Assembly (NCBI GenBank): GCA_964477035.1
Contig: CAYZCW010000002.1
Location: 351,206-415,205 of the forward strand
Length of the DNA: 64,000 nt
Origin: SLSG01 sp964477035
Lineage (GTDB): Bacteria; Bacteroidota; Bacteroidia; Bacteroidales; UBA7960
Direction of reading: 5' to 3'
Part shown: positions 33,852-42,368 of the stretch, in pieces
Layout: every line of letters begins with the position of its first letter
How positions within the stretch are numbered: position 1 is the first letter of the stretch
The notes under the pieces: model-generated
Seen by the model: the letters and a program-made list of their open reading frames with translations, nothing else
Told to the model about the DNA's origin: nothing
The model's database searches: none
Made by a program: the position numbers and the translations under genes

Positions 33852-34627
33852 TGAATCCAATCAGAATTTCCGTTCTCATGACCACCCTGTTCCTGTTGAC
33901 CGGCTTCGGCCTGCATGCACAGAACGCAGCGGTTTCAGCCCAAAGCCCTTACCGCAATGTATTCAAAATCAACGTCAGTTCCCTGGCACTGATGAACGGC
34001 TCCTTCCAATATGAAAGGACCTTCGGGGGAAGGGTGTCCTTTGCGCTCGGCATGAGCTATATGCCCACCACGAACCTGCCATTTTCCGGTGCCCTGATCG
34101 AACAATACGGGGACAATGCCGACGCCCGGCACGGCATCGAGATCACCGAGATGTCCATGATCACTGTAACACCCGAAATCCGGTTTTACAGCGGACACAG
34201 GGGGGCCCCCGACGGTTTTTATGTGGCCCCGTTCATCCGTTACACCCAGATGGAGCTGTTGGAGAAGGAATACAGCTTTACCGCAAAGAGCGGGAACAGG
34301 TATTATCCGGACGTTCAGGGGAGCCTCAGCTATATCGGGGCCGGCCTGATGCTGGGCTACCAGTTTCCCCTCGCACGCCGTTTCAGCCTGGATATCTGGA
34401 TTGCCGGACCTTACGTCGGAAGCATGAACGGCAAATTCACCGGGTTCGACGCCACCGGGAACCTGTCCGCCGCCGACCAGCAAAACCTCAAGGAAGACAT
34501 CGAATCCTTCCGGTACCCGCTTATGACGGTGGAGGCGACCGTGGGGCCGCAGGAAGCGGAAGCCATTCTTGGCGGGGGAATGATCGGGATCCGGGCCCTC
34601 GGATTTGCCTTCGGGTTCCGTTTCTGA
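33851..34627 (+). CDS. Predicted outer-membrane beta-barrel protein (DUF3575-like)
   Basis: 258 residues: signal peptide ending LTGFGLHAQ (about residue 24), then alternating beta strands ending in an aromatic residue (FAFGFRF), as expected for an outer-membrane barrel. The stretch NVFKINVSSLALMNGSFQYE resembles Bacteroidota DUF3575-like proteins, an assignment I hold loosely. No enzymatic motif is seen. It lies between divergent hisS and convergent rtcB. Confidence 0.7.
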   Translation: MNPIRISVLMTTLFLLTGFGLHAQNAAVSAQSPYRNVFKINVSSLALMNGSFQYERTFGGRVSFALGMSYMPTTNLPFSGALIEQYGDNADARHGIEITEMSMITVTPEIRFYSGHRGAPDGFYVAPFIRYTQMELLEKEYSFTAKSGNRYYPDVQGSLSYIGAGLMLGYQFPLARRFSLDIWIAGPYVGSMNGKFTGFDATGNLSAADQQNLKEDIESFRYPLMTVEATVGPQEAEAILGGGMIGIRALGFAFGFRF

Positions 34628-34655
34628 GCTGGCGGGGCATTCCGGATGGCCGCCC

Positions 34656-35825
34656 TCAGCCCTTGATGACGGCCAGGGGTGCCAGTTCCACCAGAATGTC
34701 CACCAGGTCATCCTGGTTTCTCATGACAGTGGCGATGTCCTTATAAGCGCCGGCGGCCTCCTCCAGGTCGCCTTTGCTGCGCAGCGCATGCAACACCCCT
34801 TTGCGGTCAAGCCTGTGTATTTCTTCCTGCAGGTCCAGGCTGCGGATGGCCTCTTTGCGGCCCATGATCCGCCCAGCCCCGTGGGAGCAGCTCTCGAAAC
34901 TTTCCGGATTGCCTTTGCCCCGGACGATATAACTGTTGGCCCCCTGGCTGCCGGGAATGATTCCGGTGGTGTCCCTGGAAGCCTTGGTGGCTCCCTTGCG
35001 GTGTACCACCACCTCGGTGTCATGATGGACCTCCAGGGCCGCATAATTGTGGGCGATGTTGATCATGGGGGCCGCCTGAAGGTCCTGCCCGAAATGACTG
35101 CCCATCACTTCCAGGATGCGGTCCATCATCAGCCGCCGGTTGGCAAAGGCAAAGTCCATGCAATAGGCCATCTCCATCAGGTACTGCCGCCCCCCGGGAC
35201 TGTCGAGCGGCAGGTAGGCGAGCTGGTGGGCCCGGGGGACAGGCCAGCCCCATTGCTGGTTGAGGTTCATGGCCAGGCGGTTGTAATGGTCGGCCACCTG
35301 TTTGCCCAGGTTGCGGCTGCCCGAATGCACCATGACCCAGACATGCCCATCGCTTCCCTTCTGCAGTTCAATGAAATGGTTGCCACCGCCCAGGGTGCCA
35401 ACCTGCCGGGTGGCCCTGTCAAACTCGCGGCCCACCACCGGCATGTCTTCCGGGGAGGACACCCCGGGCATCCGGTCCGGGTCCTGGGCCTGTTTGTGGT
35501 GTCTGAAGCCCAGGGGAATCCGCTCCCTGATATCCGACAATACCCCTCTTAACAAAGCCGGAGCAGCCTCCTGAAGGGAAGTCTGCACGGCACACATGCC
35601 GCAACCGATGTCCACGCCCACGGCATTGGGAATAACCACCTCCCGGGTGGCCAGCACCCCCCCGATGGGCATGCCGAACCCCTGATGGCAGTCGGGCATC
35701 AGGGCAATGTGGTGAAACGCAAAGGGCAGGTTGGCCAGGTTGCGGGCCTGTTGCATGGCGCCCGGCTCCACTTCGTCAAGCCACATCTTGATGGGCAGCC
35801 GTTCGGTAAGGATTTCCTTCTTCAT
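34656..35825 (-). CDS. rtcB: RNA ligase RtcB-family protein
   Basis: 389 residues from the ATG at 35825 (MKKEILTERLPIKMWLD); the frame opens at 35879 but that extension looks non-coding. Signature motifs: MPDCHQGFGMPIGG, VGVDIGCGM (metal-binding Asp and Cys), GTLGGGNHFIEL, HSGSRNLGKQ, NYAALEVHHDTEVV, and a C-terminal CSHGAGRIMGRKEA with the guanylylated His. RtcB joins 2',3'-cyclic phosphate and 5'-OH RNA ends using GTP and Mn2+. No RtcA, archease or RtcR-like gene is adjacent. The shorter length fits the RtcB2-like bacterial forms. Confidence 0.92.
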   Translation of the reverse strand: MKKEILTERLPIKMWLDEVEPGAMQQARNLANLPFAFHHIALMPDCHQGFGMPIGGVLATREVVIPNAVGVDIGCGMCAVQTSLQEAAPALLRGVLSDIRERIPLGFRHHKQAQDPDRMPGVSSPEDMPVVGREFDRATRQVGTLGGGNHFIELQKGSDGHVWVMVHSGSRNLGKQVADHYNRLAMNLNQQWGWPVPRAHQLAYLPLDSPGGRQYLMEMAYCMDFAFANRRLMMDRILEVMGSHFGQDLQAAPMINIAHNYAALEVHHDTEVVVHRKGATKASRDTTGIIPGSQGANSYIVRGKGNPESFESCSHGAGRIMGRKEAIRSLDLQEEIHRLDRKGVLHALRSKGDLEEAAGAYKDIATVMRNQDDLVDILVELAPLAVIKG

Positions 35826-35880
35826 AAAATAAAGGTACGAATTTCCCCCCATCCGGAAGCCCTGGTCCCGTGCGGGCATC

Positions 35881-35908
35881 GGGTGTTGGACTTTGGGTGT
35901 TGGACTTT
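35881..35908 (+). repeat. 14-bp tandem duplication upstream of ychF
   Basis: GGGTGTTGGACTTT occurs twice head-to-tail, then a degenerate third start (GGGGATTGG). Located between divergent rtcB and ychF. Confidence 0.7.
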
Positions 35909-35965
35909 GGGGATTGGCTGATGAATCAACAAGGAAACTTCTGGACTCTTAAGCCCATAAATTGG

Positions 35966-35973
35966 TACCTTTG
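35966..35973 (+). promoter_or_regulatory. Candidate -7 promoter element for ychF
   Basis: TACCTTTG matches TAnnTTTG, 17 bp before the ATG at 35991. Confidence 0.5.
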
Positions 35974-35990
35974 CAAAAAAATTCTGAGAC

Positions 35991-37076
35991 ATGGCATTAA
36001 ACTGCGGAATCGTGGGTCTTGCAGGCACCGGCAAGACCACCCTGTTCAACTCCCTCTCCGGCGGAAGAATGGCCGACACCCAGATGTCCGGCAAGGTCAA
36101 CATCGGCCAGGTGGAGGTGCCCGATCAGCGCCTGGACGCCATTGCGGCCATTGTCAAGCCTGCCAAGGTGGTCCGGACCACGGTCGAGATCATAGACATC
36201 CCGGGCCTGGTCAAGGGAGGGGGTTCCCAGAAGGGCGCCGGACAATTCCTGGCGGAAATCCGGCAAACCGATGCCATCATCCACCTCCTGCGCTGCTTTG
36301 AAGACGACACCGTGCCCCATGTGGACGGTTCTGTCAACCCTCTGAGGGACAAGGAGACGGTCGACCTGGAACTGGTGTTTAAGGACCTGGAGACCCTGGA
36401 AAAGAAGATGCAGCGTCTGGACAAGCTGTCCAGGGTGGGCGACAAGGACGCCAAACACGGGCTGGAGGTTCTGGAAAAATTAAAGGCCCATCTGGAAGAA
36501 GGCCAGCCCGTACGCACCCATGCCGTGCAGGATGCCGACCGCAAATACATGGACGATTGTTTTTTTCTGACCGTCAAGCCAGTCATCTATGTATGCAATG
36601 TGGATGAATCCTCAGCCCTTCACGGGAACCCTCATGTGGAGGCCGTGCGGCCCGCCATCGAGGCCGAAGGCGCCGAATTGCTGGTCATTGCAGCCCAGGC
36701 GGAAGCCGAGATTGCCCAGCTGGAAGAGGCGGCCGACCGGGAAGCCTTCCTGCAGGACCTCGGGCTGCAGGAGCCGGGTGTCAACAAGCTGATCCGTGCC
36801 GCCTACCGCACCCTGAAACTGCAGACCTTCTTCACGGAGGGTCCCAAAGAGGTCCGGGCCTGGACGATCCGCGAAGGCACCCTGGCCCCCCAGGCCGCAG
36901 GGGTCATCCATTCCGATCTGGAGCGGGGCTTCATCCGGGCAGAGGTCATGCGGCACGAGGATTTCATTGAGCTGGGCTCCGAACACGCCTGCAAGCAGGC
37001 CGGCAAGTTCCGGGTCGAAGGCAAAACCTATACGGTCCGGGACGGGGACATATTCCACGTCCGCTTCAACGTCTGA
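35991..37076 (+). CDS. ychF: YchF/OLA1-family P-loop NTPase with atypical G1 and switch regions
   Basis: 361 residues. The C-terminal two-thirds match YchF well (KPVIYVCNVDE as the G4-like NxxE, GVNKLIRAAYRTLKLQTFFT, KEVRAWTIREGTLAPQAAGV, then the TGS-domain ending DGDIFHVRFNV). The P-loop reads GLAGTGKTT (residues 9-17) instead of the usual GLPNVGKS, the switch I FPFCTIEPN segment is replaced by MSGKVNIGQV, and G3 is DIPGLVKGGG. YchF proteins hydrolyse ATP and bind ribosomes. The variant P-loop may mark a separate subfamily. Confidence 0.9.
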   Translation: MALNCGIVGLAGTGKTTLFNSLSGGRMADTQMSGKVNIGQVEVPDQRLDAIAAIVKPAKVVRTTVEIIDIPGLVKGGGSQKGAGQFLAEIRQTDAIIHLLRCFEDDTVPHVDGSVNPLRDKETVDLELVFKDLETLEKKMQRLDKLSRVGDKDAKHGLEVLEKLKAHLEEGQPVRTHAVQDADRKYMDDCFFLTVKPVIYVCNVDESSALHGNPHVEAVRPAIEAEGAELLVIAAQAEAEIAQLEEAADREAFLQDLGLQEPGVNKLIRAAYRTLKLQTFFTEGPKEVRAWTIREGTLAPQAAGVIHSDLERGFIRAEVMRHEDFIELGSEHACKQAGKFRVEGKTYTVRDGDIFHVRFNV

Positions 37077-37089
37077 TGCTGAAAAAAGC

Positions 37090-37470
37090 CTACAATTCAA
37101 AAAAATCGCACAGCGATTGCAGGTAGGTGTCTTTCCAGCCGGTCACCATGTCTTCATAGGCCTCATCGGGGATGCCCGTCTGGTGCACCCAAACCTGGGT
37201 ACGGTCCTTGTCCGGGAACAGCCGGATGGTCACCTCCGACTCCACATCCTCCCCGAAATACCAGACTTGCCGGATCTCGGCATTGGGTTCAAAGGACAGG
37301 TTGCGGCCGAGGATATGCCCGTCGAGCAGGCTGAACTCCGAGCCTGGCTCCTCGCTCATCACGGCAGGCTCACCGCTCCAGAGTTCGATGGTGAATGGGT
37401 TGGTCAGGGCCCGGTACACCTCTTCGGGCGTGGCCTGGATGCGCCGGCTTGTTTTGAATTCCTTGGACAT
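37090..37470 (-). CDS. SRPBCC/AHSA1-family ligand-binding protein
   Basis: 126 residues starting MSKEFKTSRRIQATPEEVYR, with PFTIELWSGEPAVMSEEPGS, WYFGEDVESEVTIRLFPDK and a C-terminal helix GWKDTYLQSLCDFFE, the START-like fold of the Hsp90 ATPase activator homologue group. Ligand unknown. It follows glgB by 32 bp on the same strand and is probably cotranscribed. Confidence 0.82.
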   Translation of the reverse strand: MSKEFKTSRRIQATPEEVYRALTNPFTIELWSGEPAVMSEEPGSEFSLLDGHILGRNLSFEPNAEIRQVWYFGEDVESEVTIRLFPDKDRTQVWVHQTGIPDEAYEDMVTGWKDTYLQSLCDFFEL

Positions 37471-37502
37471 GGCATCTGGATTGTTTGATCCGGCTTGCGG
37501 AT

Positions 37503-39491
37503 TCAGGTTCTTTTAAAGACCAGCCCGCAAAGGGCAGGCAGGTACAGTTGCATCACAGGCGATCCGCTCCCTGTTTTATCGTCGGATGGGTAATCGATGG
37601 AGGCGTCCAGCCGGTCGTACCCGCCGAACGCAGGAGCGTCGGTATGCAACACAAGGCGGTAGGTGCCCGCCGGAACACCCACACTGTAACCGGTCAAAGA
37701 GCGGAACGGGTTGAAATGGAAAACAAAAACCCAGGGGCCCCTCCCAAAAGCAATGACCTGGTCGTCGATATTTTCGAAGTATTTCACCACCCCAGCCTCC
37801 TCCAGCAGCCGTTCCCTGCGAAACAGCTGCACCATCTCCCGGTCGAATGCATCCAGGAAACGGTAGCGCAGTTCAGGTTTGTCTGCCAGGCTCCACTGCC
37901 GCCGGGCATAATGGTAGGACCAGTTGTTGTGGCGGCCGGGAAAATCGATCCATTCGGGATGGCCGAATTCATTGCCCATGAAATTCAGGTAGGCATGGCC
38001 GGCGGTGGCCAGGGTCATCAGCCGGATCATCTTATGCAGGGCCATGCCGTTTTCCACCACCAGGCTGGGACGGTCCACGTGCATGTTGTCGTACATCTCC
38101 CGGTCCATCAACCAAAATATCAGGGTCTTATCCCCCACCAGGGCCTGGTCGTGCGATTCAGCATACTGGACCACACGCTCATCCGGGCGGCGGTTGGTCA
38201 GCTGGTAGAAAATCTCCCCCACATGCCAGAACTCCACCCTGACCTCCTTGATGGTTTTGATCCAGAAGTCGGGCACCCCCATGGCCAGGCGGTAATCGAA
38301 CCCGAAACCACCCAGGCCTTGTGGTGTGGCCAAGCCAGGCATCCCGCTCATTTCCTCGGCGATGGTGACGGCCCCGGGGCTGACCTCATGGATCAGCTTG
38401 TTGGCCAGGTGCAGGTACACGATGGCATCCTCGTCCTGGTTCAGGTTGTAGTATTGTTCGTAGCTGGAGAAGCTGGAACCCAGCCCATGGTCGAGATACA
38501 GCATGCTCGTCACCCCGTCGAAACGGAACCCGTCGAAGCGGAATTCTTCCAGCCAGTAGCGGCAATTTGACAGCAGGAAGTGCACTACCTCAGGCTTTCC
38601 ATAATCGAAGCAGCGGCTGTCCCAGGCGGTATGATCGCCCCGCGGTCCGTCGTGGAAGAACTGGTAATAAGAACCGTCATAGCGGCTGATGCCCTCCACC
38701 TCGTTCCTGACGGCATGGGAATGCACCAGGTCCATGATGACCCTGATTCCCCGCCCATGGGCCTCATCGATCAGCCTCCTGAGATCATCCGGGCTGCCAA
38801 AACGGCTGGATGGGGCAAAAAAGCTGCTGACATGGTAGCCGAACGAGCCGTAAAAAGGATGCTCCTGCACCGCCATGAGCTGTATGGTGTTGTAGCCTCC
38901 GCTTTGCACACGGGGCAGCACCTCCCGCCGGAAATCATCCCAGCTGCCGACCCGGTAGTCCTCGGTCGCCATGCCGGGATGGGCCTCGTAGATGAGGGGC
39001 GCCTCCTCCTGGGCGGGGGGATCGTTTTGCCACTGAAAAGGCTCCCCGGGCGCCCATACCTGTGCATTGAAGAGGAGCGTATCCGGGTCCTGAACGACCC
39101 GCCGGGCCCAGGCCGGGATGCGGTCGCCCTGGCCGCCCTCCCAGCAAACCTGCAAACGGTAGGGGTCGCCGTGCCGCAAAATATCCCCGGGCAACTCCAG
39201 TTCCCAGCAGCCCCCCTCCTTCCGTTCCAGGGAGAATTCCTCACGGGCTTGCCAGCCGGAAAATTCGCCAAGAAGGAAAACCTTCGTGGCATGAGGGGCC
39301 CATTCACGCAGCACCCAGCCATCCGGAACCCGGTGCAGGCCAAAGTGCAGATGCCCCAGGGCAAAGTCCTTCAGCCCCCCCGCACCGGCCAGTTCCTGCT
39401 CCCTGTTGAATGCCTTGCGCAGGCGCCCCAAAATCGTCGGCAGGTGCGGTTTCAGATAAGGGTCTTTCTTGACGAAGTCGGGCTCCAGCAT
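37503..39491 (-). CDS. glgB: 1,4-alpha-glucan branching enzyme
   Basis: 662 residues from the ATG at 39491; an ATG at 39521 overlaps the candidate -7 box. CBM48-like N-terminal domain (WAPHATKVFLLGEFSGW), then the GH13 barrel: VIMDLVHSHAVRNE, GFRFDGVTSMLY (nucleophile Asp), VTIAEEMSGMP (acid/base Glu), VQYAESHDQALVGDK (third carboxylate), and a C-terminal beta domain. It resembles the eukaryote-like branching enzymes of Bacteroidota more than E. coli GlgB. Makes alpha-1,6 branches in glycogen; no other glycogen gene is nearby. Confidence 0.94.
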   Translation of the reverse strand: MLEPDFVKKDPYLKPHLPTILGRLRKAFNREQELAGAGGLKDFALGHLHFGLHRVPDGWVLREWAPHATKVFLLGEFSGWQAREEFSLERKEGGCWELELPGDILRHGDPYRLQVCWEGGQGDRIPAWARRVVQDPDTLLFNAQVWAPGEPFQWQNDPPAQEEAPLIYEAHPGMATEDYRVGSWDDFRREVLPRVQSGGYNTIQLMAVQEHPFYGSFGYHVSSFFAPSSRFGSPDDLRRLIDEAHGRGIRVIMDLVHSHAVRNEVEGISRYDGSYYQFFHDGPRGDHTAWDSRCFDYGKPEVVHFLLSNCRYWLEEFRFDGFRFDGVTSMLYLDHGLGSSFSSYEQYYNLNQDEDAIVYLHLANKLIHEVSPGAVTIAEEMSGMPGLATPQGLGGFGFDYRLAMGVPDFWIKTIKEVRVEFWHVGEIFYQLTNRRPDERVVQYAESHDQALVGDKTLIFWLMDREMYDNMHVDRPSLVVENGMALHKMIRLMTLATAGHAYLNFMGNEFGHPEWIDFPGRHNNWSYHYARRQWSLADKPELRYRFLDAFDREMVQLFRRERLLEEAGVVKYFENIDDQVIAFGRGPWVFVFHFNPFRSLTGYSVGVPAGTYRLVLHTDAPAFGGYDRLDASIDYPSDDKTGSGSPVMQLYLPALCGLVFKRT

Positions 39492-39518
39492 GCCAATTCT
39501 TGTTAAATGGAGAAAAAT

Positions 39519-39526
39519 CAAACATA
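39519..39526 (-). promoter_or_regulatory. Candidate -7 promoter element for glgB
   Basis: TATGTTTG on the minus strand matches TAnnTTTG, 27 bp before the ATG at 39491; back-to-back with the feoB promoter. Confidence 0.5.
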
Positions 39527-39555
39527 GTAAAAATATCCCATTCCCGAAAATAATA

Positions 39556-39563
39556 TACCTTTG
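39556..39563 (+). promoter_or_regulatory. Candidate -7 promoter element for feoAB
   Basis: TACCTTTG matches TAnnTTTG, 49 bp before the ATG at 39613. Confidence 0.5.
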
Positions 39564-39612
39564 CGGTATTTGTAATCAATCTGAATAAAAACAGCTACAG
39601 ACAATCCGTCCC

Positions 39613-42138
39613 ATGACCTTGCTGGATTTACGGAATGGCGAACATGGCATCATCATCAAGGTGAAGGGGCGGGGGGCCTTTCGCCGCCGCATCATCGAGA
39701 TGGGTTTCGTGGTGGGCAAAACGGTGGAGGTCATCAAGAAGGCCCCCCTGCAGGACCCGATCGAATACAACATCATGGGATACAATGTATCCCTGCGTCG
39801 CAGCGAAGCACAACTTATTGAAGTCATCCCGGTCAGCGAATTCAAACCGGCCTCCGGTCCGGTCTATGACGGGGTGTTTTCCAGTGAATCGGTCCGGGAC
39901 GGCCAATCCCCTTCCCGCAAGGTGATCCATGTGGCCCTGGTGGGCAACCCCAACAGCGGCAAGACCACCTTTTTCAACCATGCCAGCGGATCACGTGAAC
40001 GCGTGGGCAATTACAGCGGGGTGACGGTCGATTCCAAAGAGGCCAGGCTTTTCCATGAAGGGTACCAGTTCAACATCACGGACCTTCCAGGCACCTATTC
40101 CGTTTCGGCCTATACACCGGAGGAGGCCTACGTACAGAACTACATCTCCGAAAACCTGCCCGATGTGGTGATCAATGTGGTGGATGCCTCCAACCTGGAA
40201 CGCAACCTATACCTGACCACCCAGCTGATCGATATGGATATCCGGGTGGTCATGGTGCTGAACATGCACGACGAGCTGCTCCGAAAGGGGGACCATTTCG
40301 ACCATGAATCCTTCGGCCGGCTCACGGGCATCCCGGTAATCCCCACCGTCAGTTCCCGGGGCAAGGGTGTCCGGGAAACCTTCTCCAGGGTGATTGAAGT
40401 GTTCGAAGACCGCAATGAGGTGGTCCGGCATATTCACATCCACTACGGTCCCATCGTCGAACAATCGGTAAGAAAGATTCAGGATCTGATCAACCGGGAG
40501 GGCAATCAGGACCTGACGGACCTGATCTCTTCCCGCTTTCTGGCCATCCGGCTGCTGGAGAACGACCGGGAAGTGGTCAAGAAAGTGATGGCCCACTGCC
40601 ACAACCACGAGGAGATTCTTTACCAGTCCAGGCAGGAAGCGCTTGCGATTGAGAAAGAATTCCATGAGCCCCCGGAGACGGTAATCACCGACCTGAAATA
40701 CGGGTTCATTGCCGGGGCGCTTAAGGAGACCTACAAACCGGCCGAATCAGAAAAAAGGAGAACCAGCCAGGCCATCGACACCCTGCTCACCCACAAGGTG
40801 CTTGGCTTCCCGTTCTTTTTGCTGTTCATGTGGGGCATGTTCTCTGCCACCTTCTTTCTGGGTGGCTACCCCATGGAATGGATTGAAACGGGGGTCCAGT
40901 CCCTCAGCGGATTCCTGGATGCCAATATGCAAGGGGGCCCGCTCAAGGACCTGCTCATCAACGGGGTCGTGAGCGGGGTGGGCGGGGTCATCGTCTTTCT
41001 GCCCAACATCATGCTGCTGTTCTTTTTCATCAGCCTGATGGAAGACACCGGCTACATGTCACGGGCCGTGTTCATCATGGACCGGCTGATGCATAAAATC
41101 GGCCTGCACGGAAAGAGTTTTATTCCCCTGCTGATGGGCTTCGGTTGCAACGTACCCGCCATCATGGCCACCCGCACCCTGTCCAACCGCAACGACCGCA
41201 TGCTCACCATGCTGATCAACCCCTTCATGTCGTGCAGCGCCCGCCTGCCCATCTACGTGCTTTTCATCAGTGCCTTTTTCCCGGAGAACCAGGGAACCCT
41301 GTTGTTCCTGATTTACGGCACCGGGGTGATGGTCGCCGTCGGGATGGCCATCCTGCTGAAGAAGACCCTGTTCAGGGCAGAAGAAGTTCCCTTCGTCATG
41401 GAGCTGCCGCCCTACCGCAGGCCCACCACCCGTGCCATCACCACCCATATGTGGAGCAAAGCCGTGCAATACCTTCGTAAGATCAGCGGCATCATCCTGG
41501 TGGCGTCCATCATCATTTGGGCACTGGGCTATTTCCCCACAGGAAATGGCTACCATGAGGCCCTGGCGCAACGCTCGGTGGAAATCGAGAATGCCTACCA
41601 TGACCAAATGGCCGGCCTGGGACCGGACAGGGCCGCAGACAGGCAGTTGCTGGAGGAGGAAATGAACCGGGAACTGCATAAGGTGGAGGCCCATATGATG
41701 TCGCACCGCCAGGAAAACAGTTATATCGGGCGGCTGGGGAAAGCAATCCAGCCGATCATGGCGCCCCTGGGCTTCGACTGGAAAATGACCGTCAGCATCC
41801 TCTCGGGGGTGGCGGCCAAGGAGATCGTGGTCAGTACCCTGGGAGTGCTCTACCAGGAGGAGCCGCTCCAGTCACAAAGCAGCAGCCTGGTCGATAAACT
41901 GCAGACCCAGACATACCCGGACGGCCCCCGGCAGGGGCAGAAAGTCTTCAACCCCCTGGTGGCATTGTCCTTCATGCTGTTTGTGCTTCTTTACTTTCCC
42001 TGCATCGGGGTCATTGCTGCCATCAGCAGGGAGTCCGGTCATTGGAAATGGGGCTTGTTCACCGTCGTGTACACGACCCTGACAGCCTGGGTGGTGGCTT
42101 TTCTGGTTTTCCGGATCGGGAGTTTTTTCATAGCGTGA
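39613..42138 (+). CDS. feoB: Ferrous iron transporter FeoB with fused FeoA domain
   Basis: 841 residues. Residues 1-75 form an SH3-like FeoA domain (RRRIIEMGFVVGKTVEVIKK). The G domain follows: G1 GNPNSGKTT, DLPGTYSVSAYTPEE (G3), NMHDELL (G4 position). Gate and core membrane regions have LMGFGCNVPAIMATRTL and GVAAKEIVVSTLGVLYQEE. It imports Fe(II) across the inner membrane, powered by its GTPase. FeoA-FeoB fusion is common in Bacteroidota. A small Cys-rich partner follows by 4 bp. Confidence 0.96.
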   Translation: MTLLDLRNGEHGIIIKVKGRGAFRRRIIEMGFVVGKTVEVIKKAPLQDPIEYNIMGYNVSLRRSEAQLIEVIPVSEFKPASGPVYDGVFSSESVRDGQSPSRKVIHVALVGNPNSGKTTFFNHASGSRERVGNYSGVTVDSKEARLFHEGYQFNITDLPGTYSVSAYTPEEAYVQNYISENLPDVVINVVDASNLERNLYLTTQLIDMDIRVVMVLNMHDELLRKGDHFDHESFGRLTGIPVIPTVSSRGKGVRETFSRVIEVFEDRNEVVRHIHIHYGPIVEQSVRKIQDLINREGNQDLTDLISSRFLAIRLLENDREVVKKVMAHCHNHEEILYQSRQEALAIEKEFHEPPETVITDLKYGFIAGALKETYKPAESEKRRTSQAIDTLLTHKVLGFPFFLLFMWGMFSATFFLGGYPMEWIETGVQSLSGFLDANMQGGPLKDLLINGVVSGVGGVIVFLPNIMLLFFFISLMEDTGYMSRAVFIMDRLMHKIGLHGKSFIPLLMGFGCNVPAIMATRTLSNRNDRMLTMLINPFMSCSARLPIYVLFISAFFPENQGTLLFLIYGTGVMVAVGMAILLKKTLFRAEEVPFVMELPPYRRPTTRAITTHMWSKAVQYLRKISGIILVASIIIWALGYFPTGNGYHEALAQRSVEIENAYHDQMAGLGPDRAADRQLLEEEMNRELHKVEAHMMSHRQENSYIGRLGKAIQPIMAPLGFDWKMTVSILSGVAAKEIVVSTLGVLYQEEPLQSQSSSLVDKLQTQTYPDGPRQGQKVFNPLVALSFMLFVLLYFPCIGVIAAISRESGHWKWGLFTVVYTTLTAWVVAFLVFRIGSFFIA

Positions 42139-42142
42139 CCGC

Positions 42143-42298
42143 ATGCAATGGATCCTGACCATATTGACCCTGGCAGCTGCAGCAGCCTATGCCTTATACA
42201 GGCTCTACAAGCTGTTCCGGCCCCGAAAATCCAAAAACGACGGCCCCTGTGAATCCTGCTGTTCGGATTGCACAGACTGTCCCCTGGCGAACCGGTAA
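42143..42298 (+). CDS. FeoB-associated Cys-rich membrane protein
   Basis: 51 residues: one membrane helix (WILTILTLAAAAAYALYRLY) then a basic linker and a C-terminal cysteine cluster CESCCSDCTDC. It starts 4 bp after the feoB stop, so translation is probably coupled. Matches the small FeoB-associated Cys-rich family found next to feoB in many anaerobes, thought to help iron or redox handling; its exact role is unproven. Confidence 0.82.
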   Translation: MQWILTILTLAAAAAYALYRLYKLFRPRKSKNDGPCESCCSDCTDCPLANR

Positions 42299-42368
42299 GC
42301 CCTCTCATCTTGCCGTTGCAGGCGGTTTTTTAGTATATTTACAAAAACCTGAACCTGGGCTTGCGCGG

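Noticed and set aside
35881..35908. Short direct repeats considered as CRISPR
   Set aside because: Only two contiguous copies, no spacers, no cas genes.
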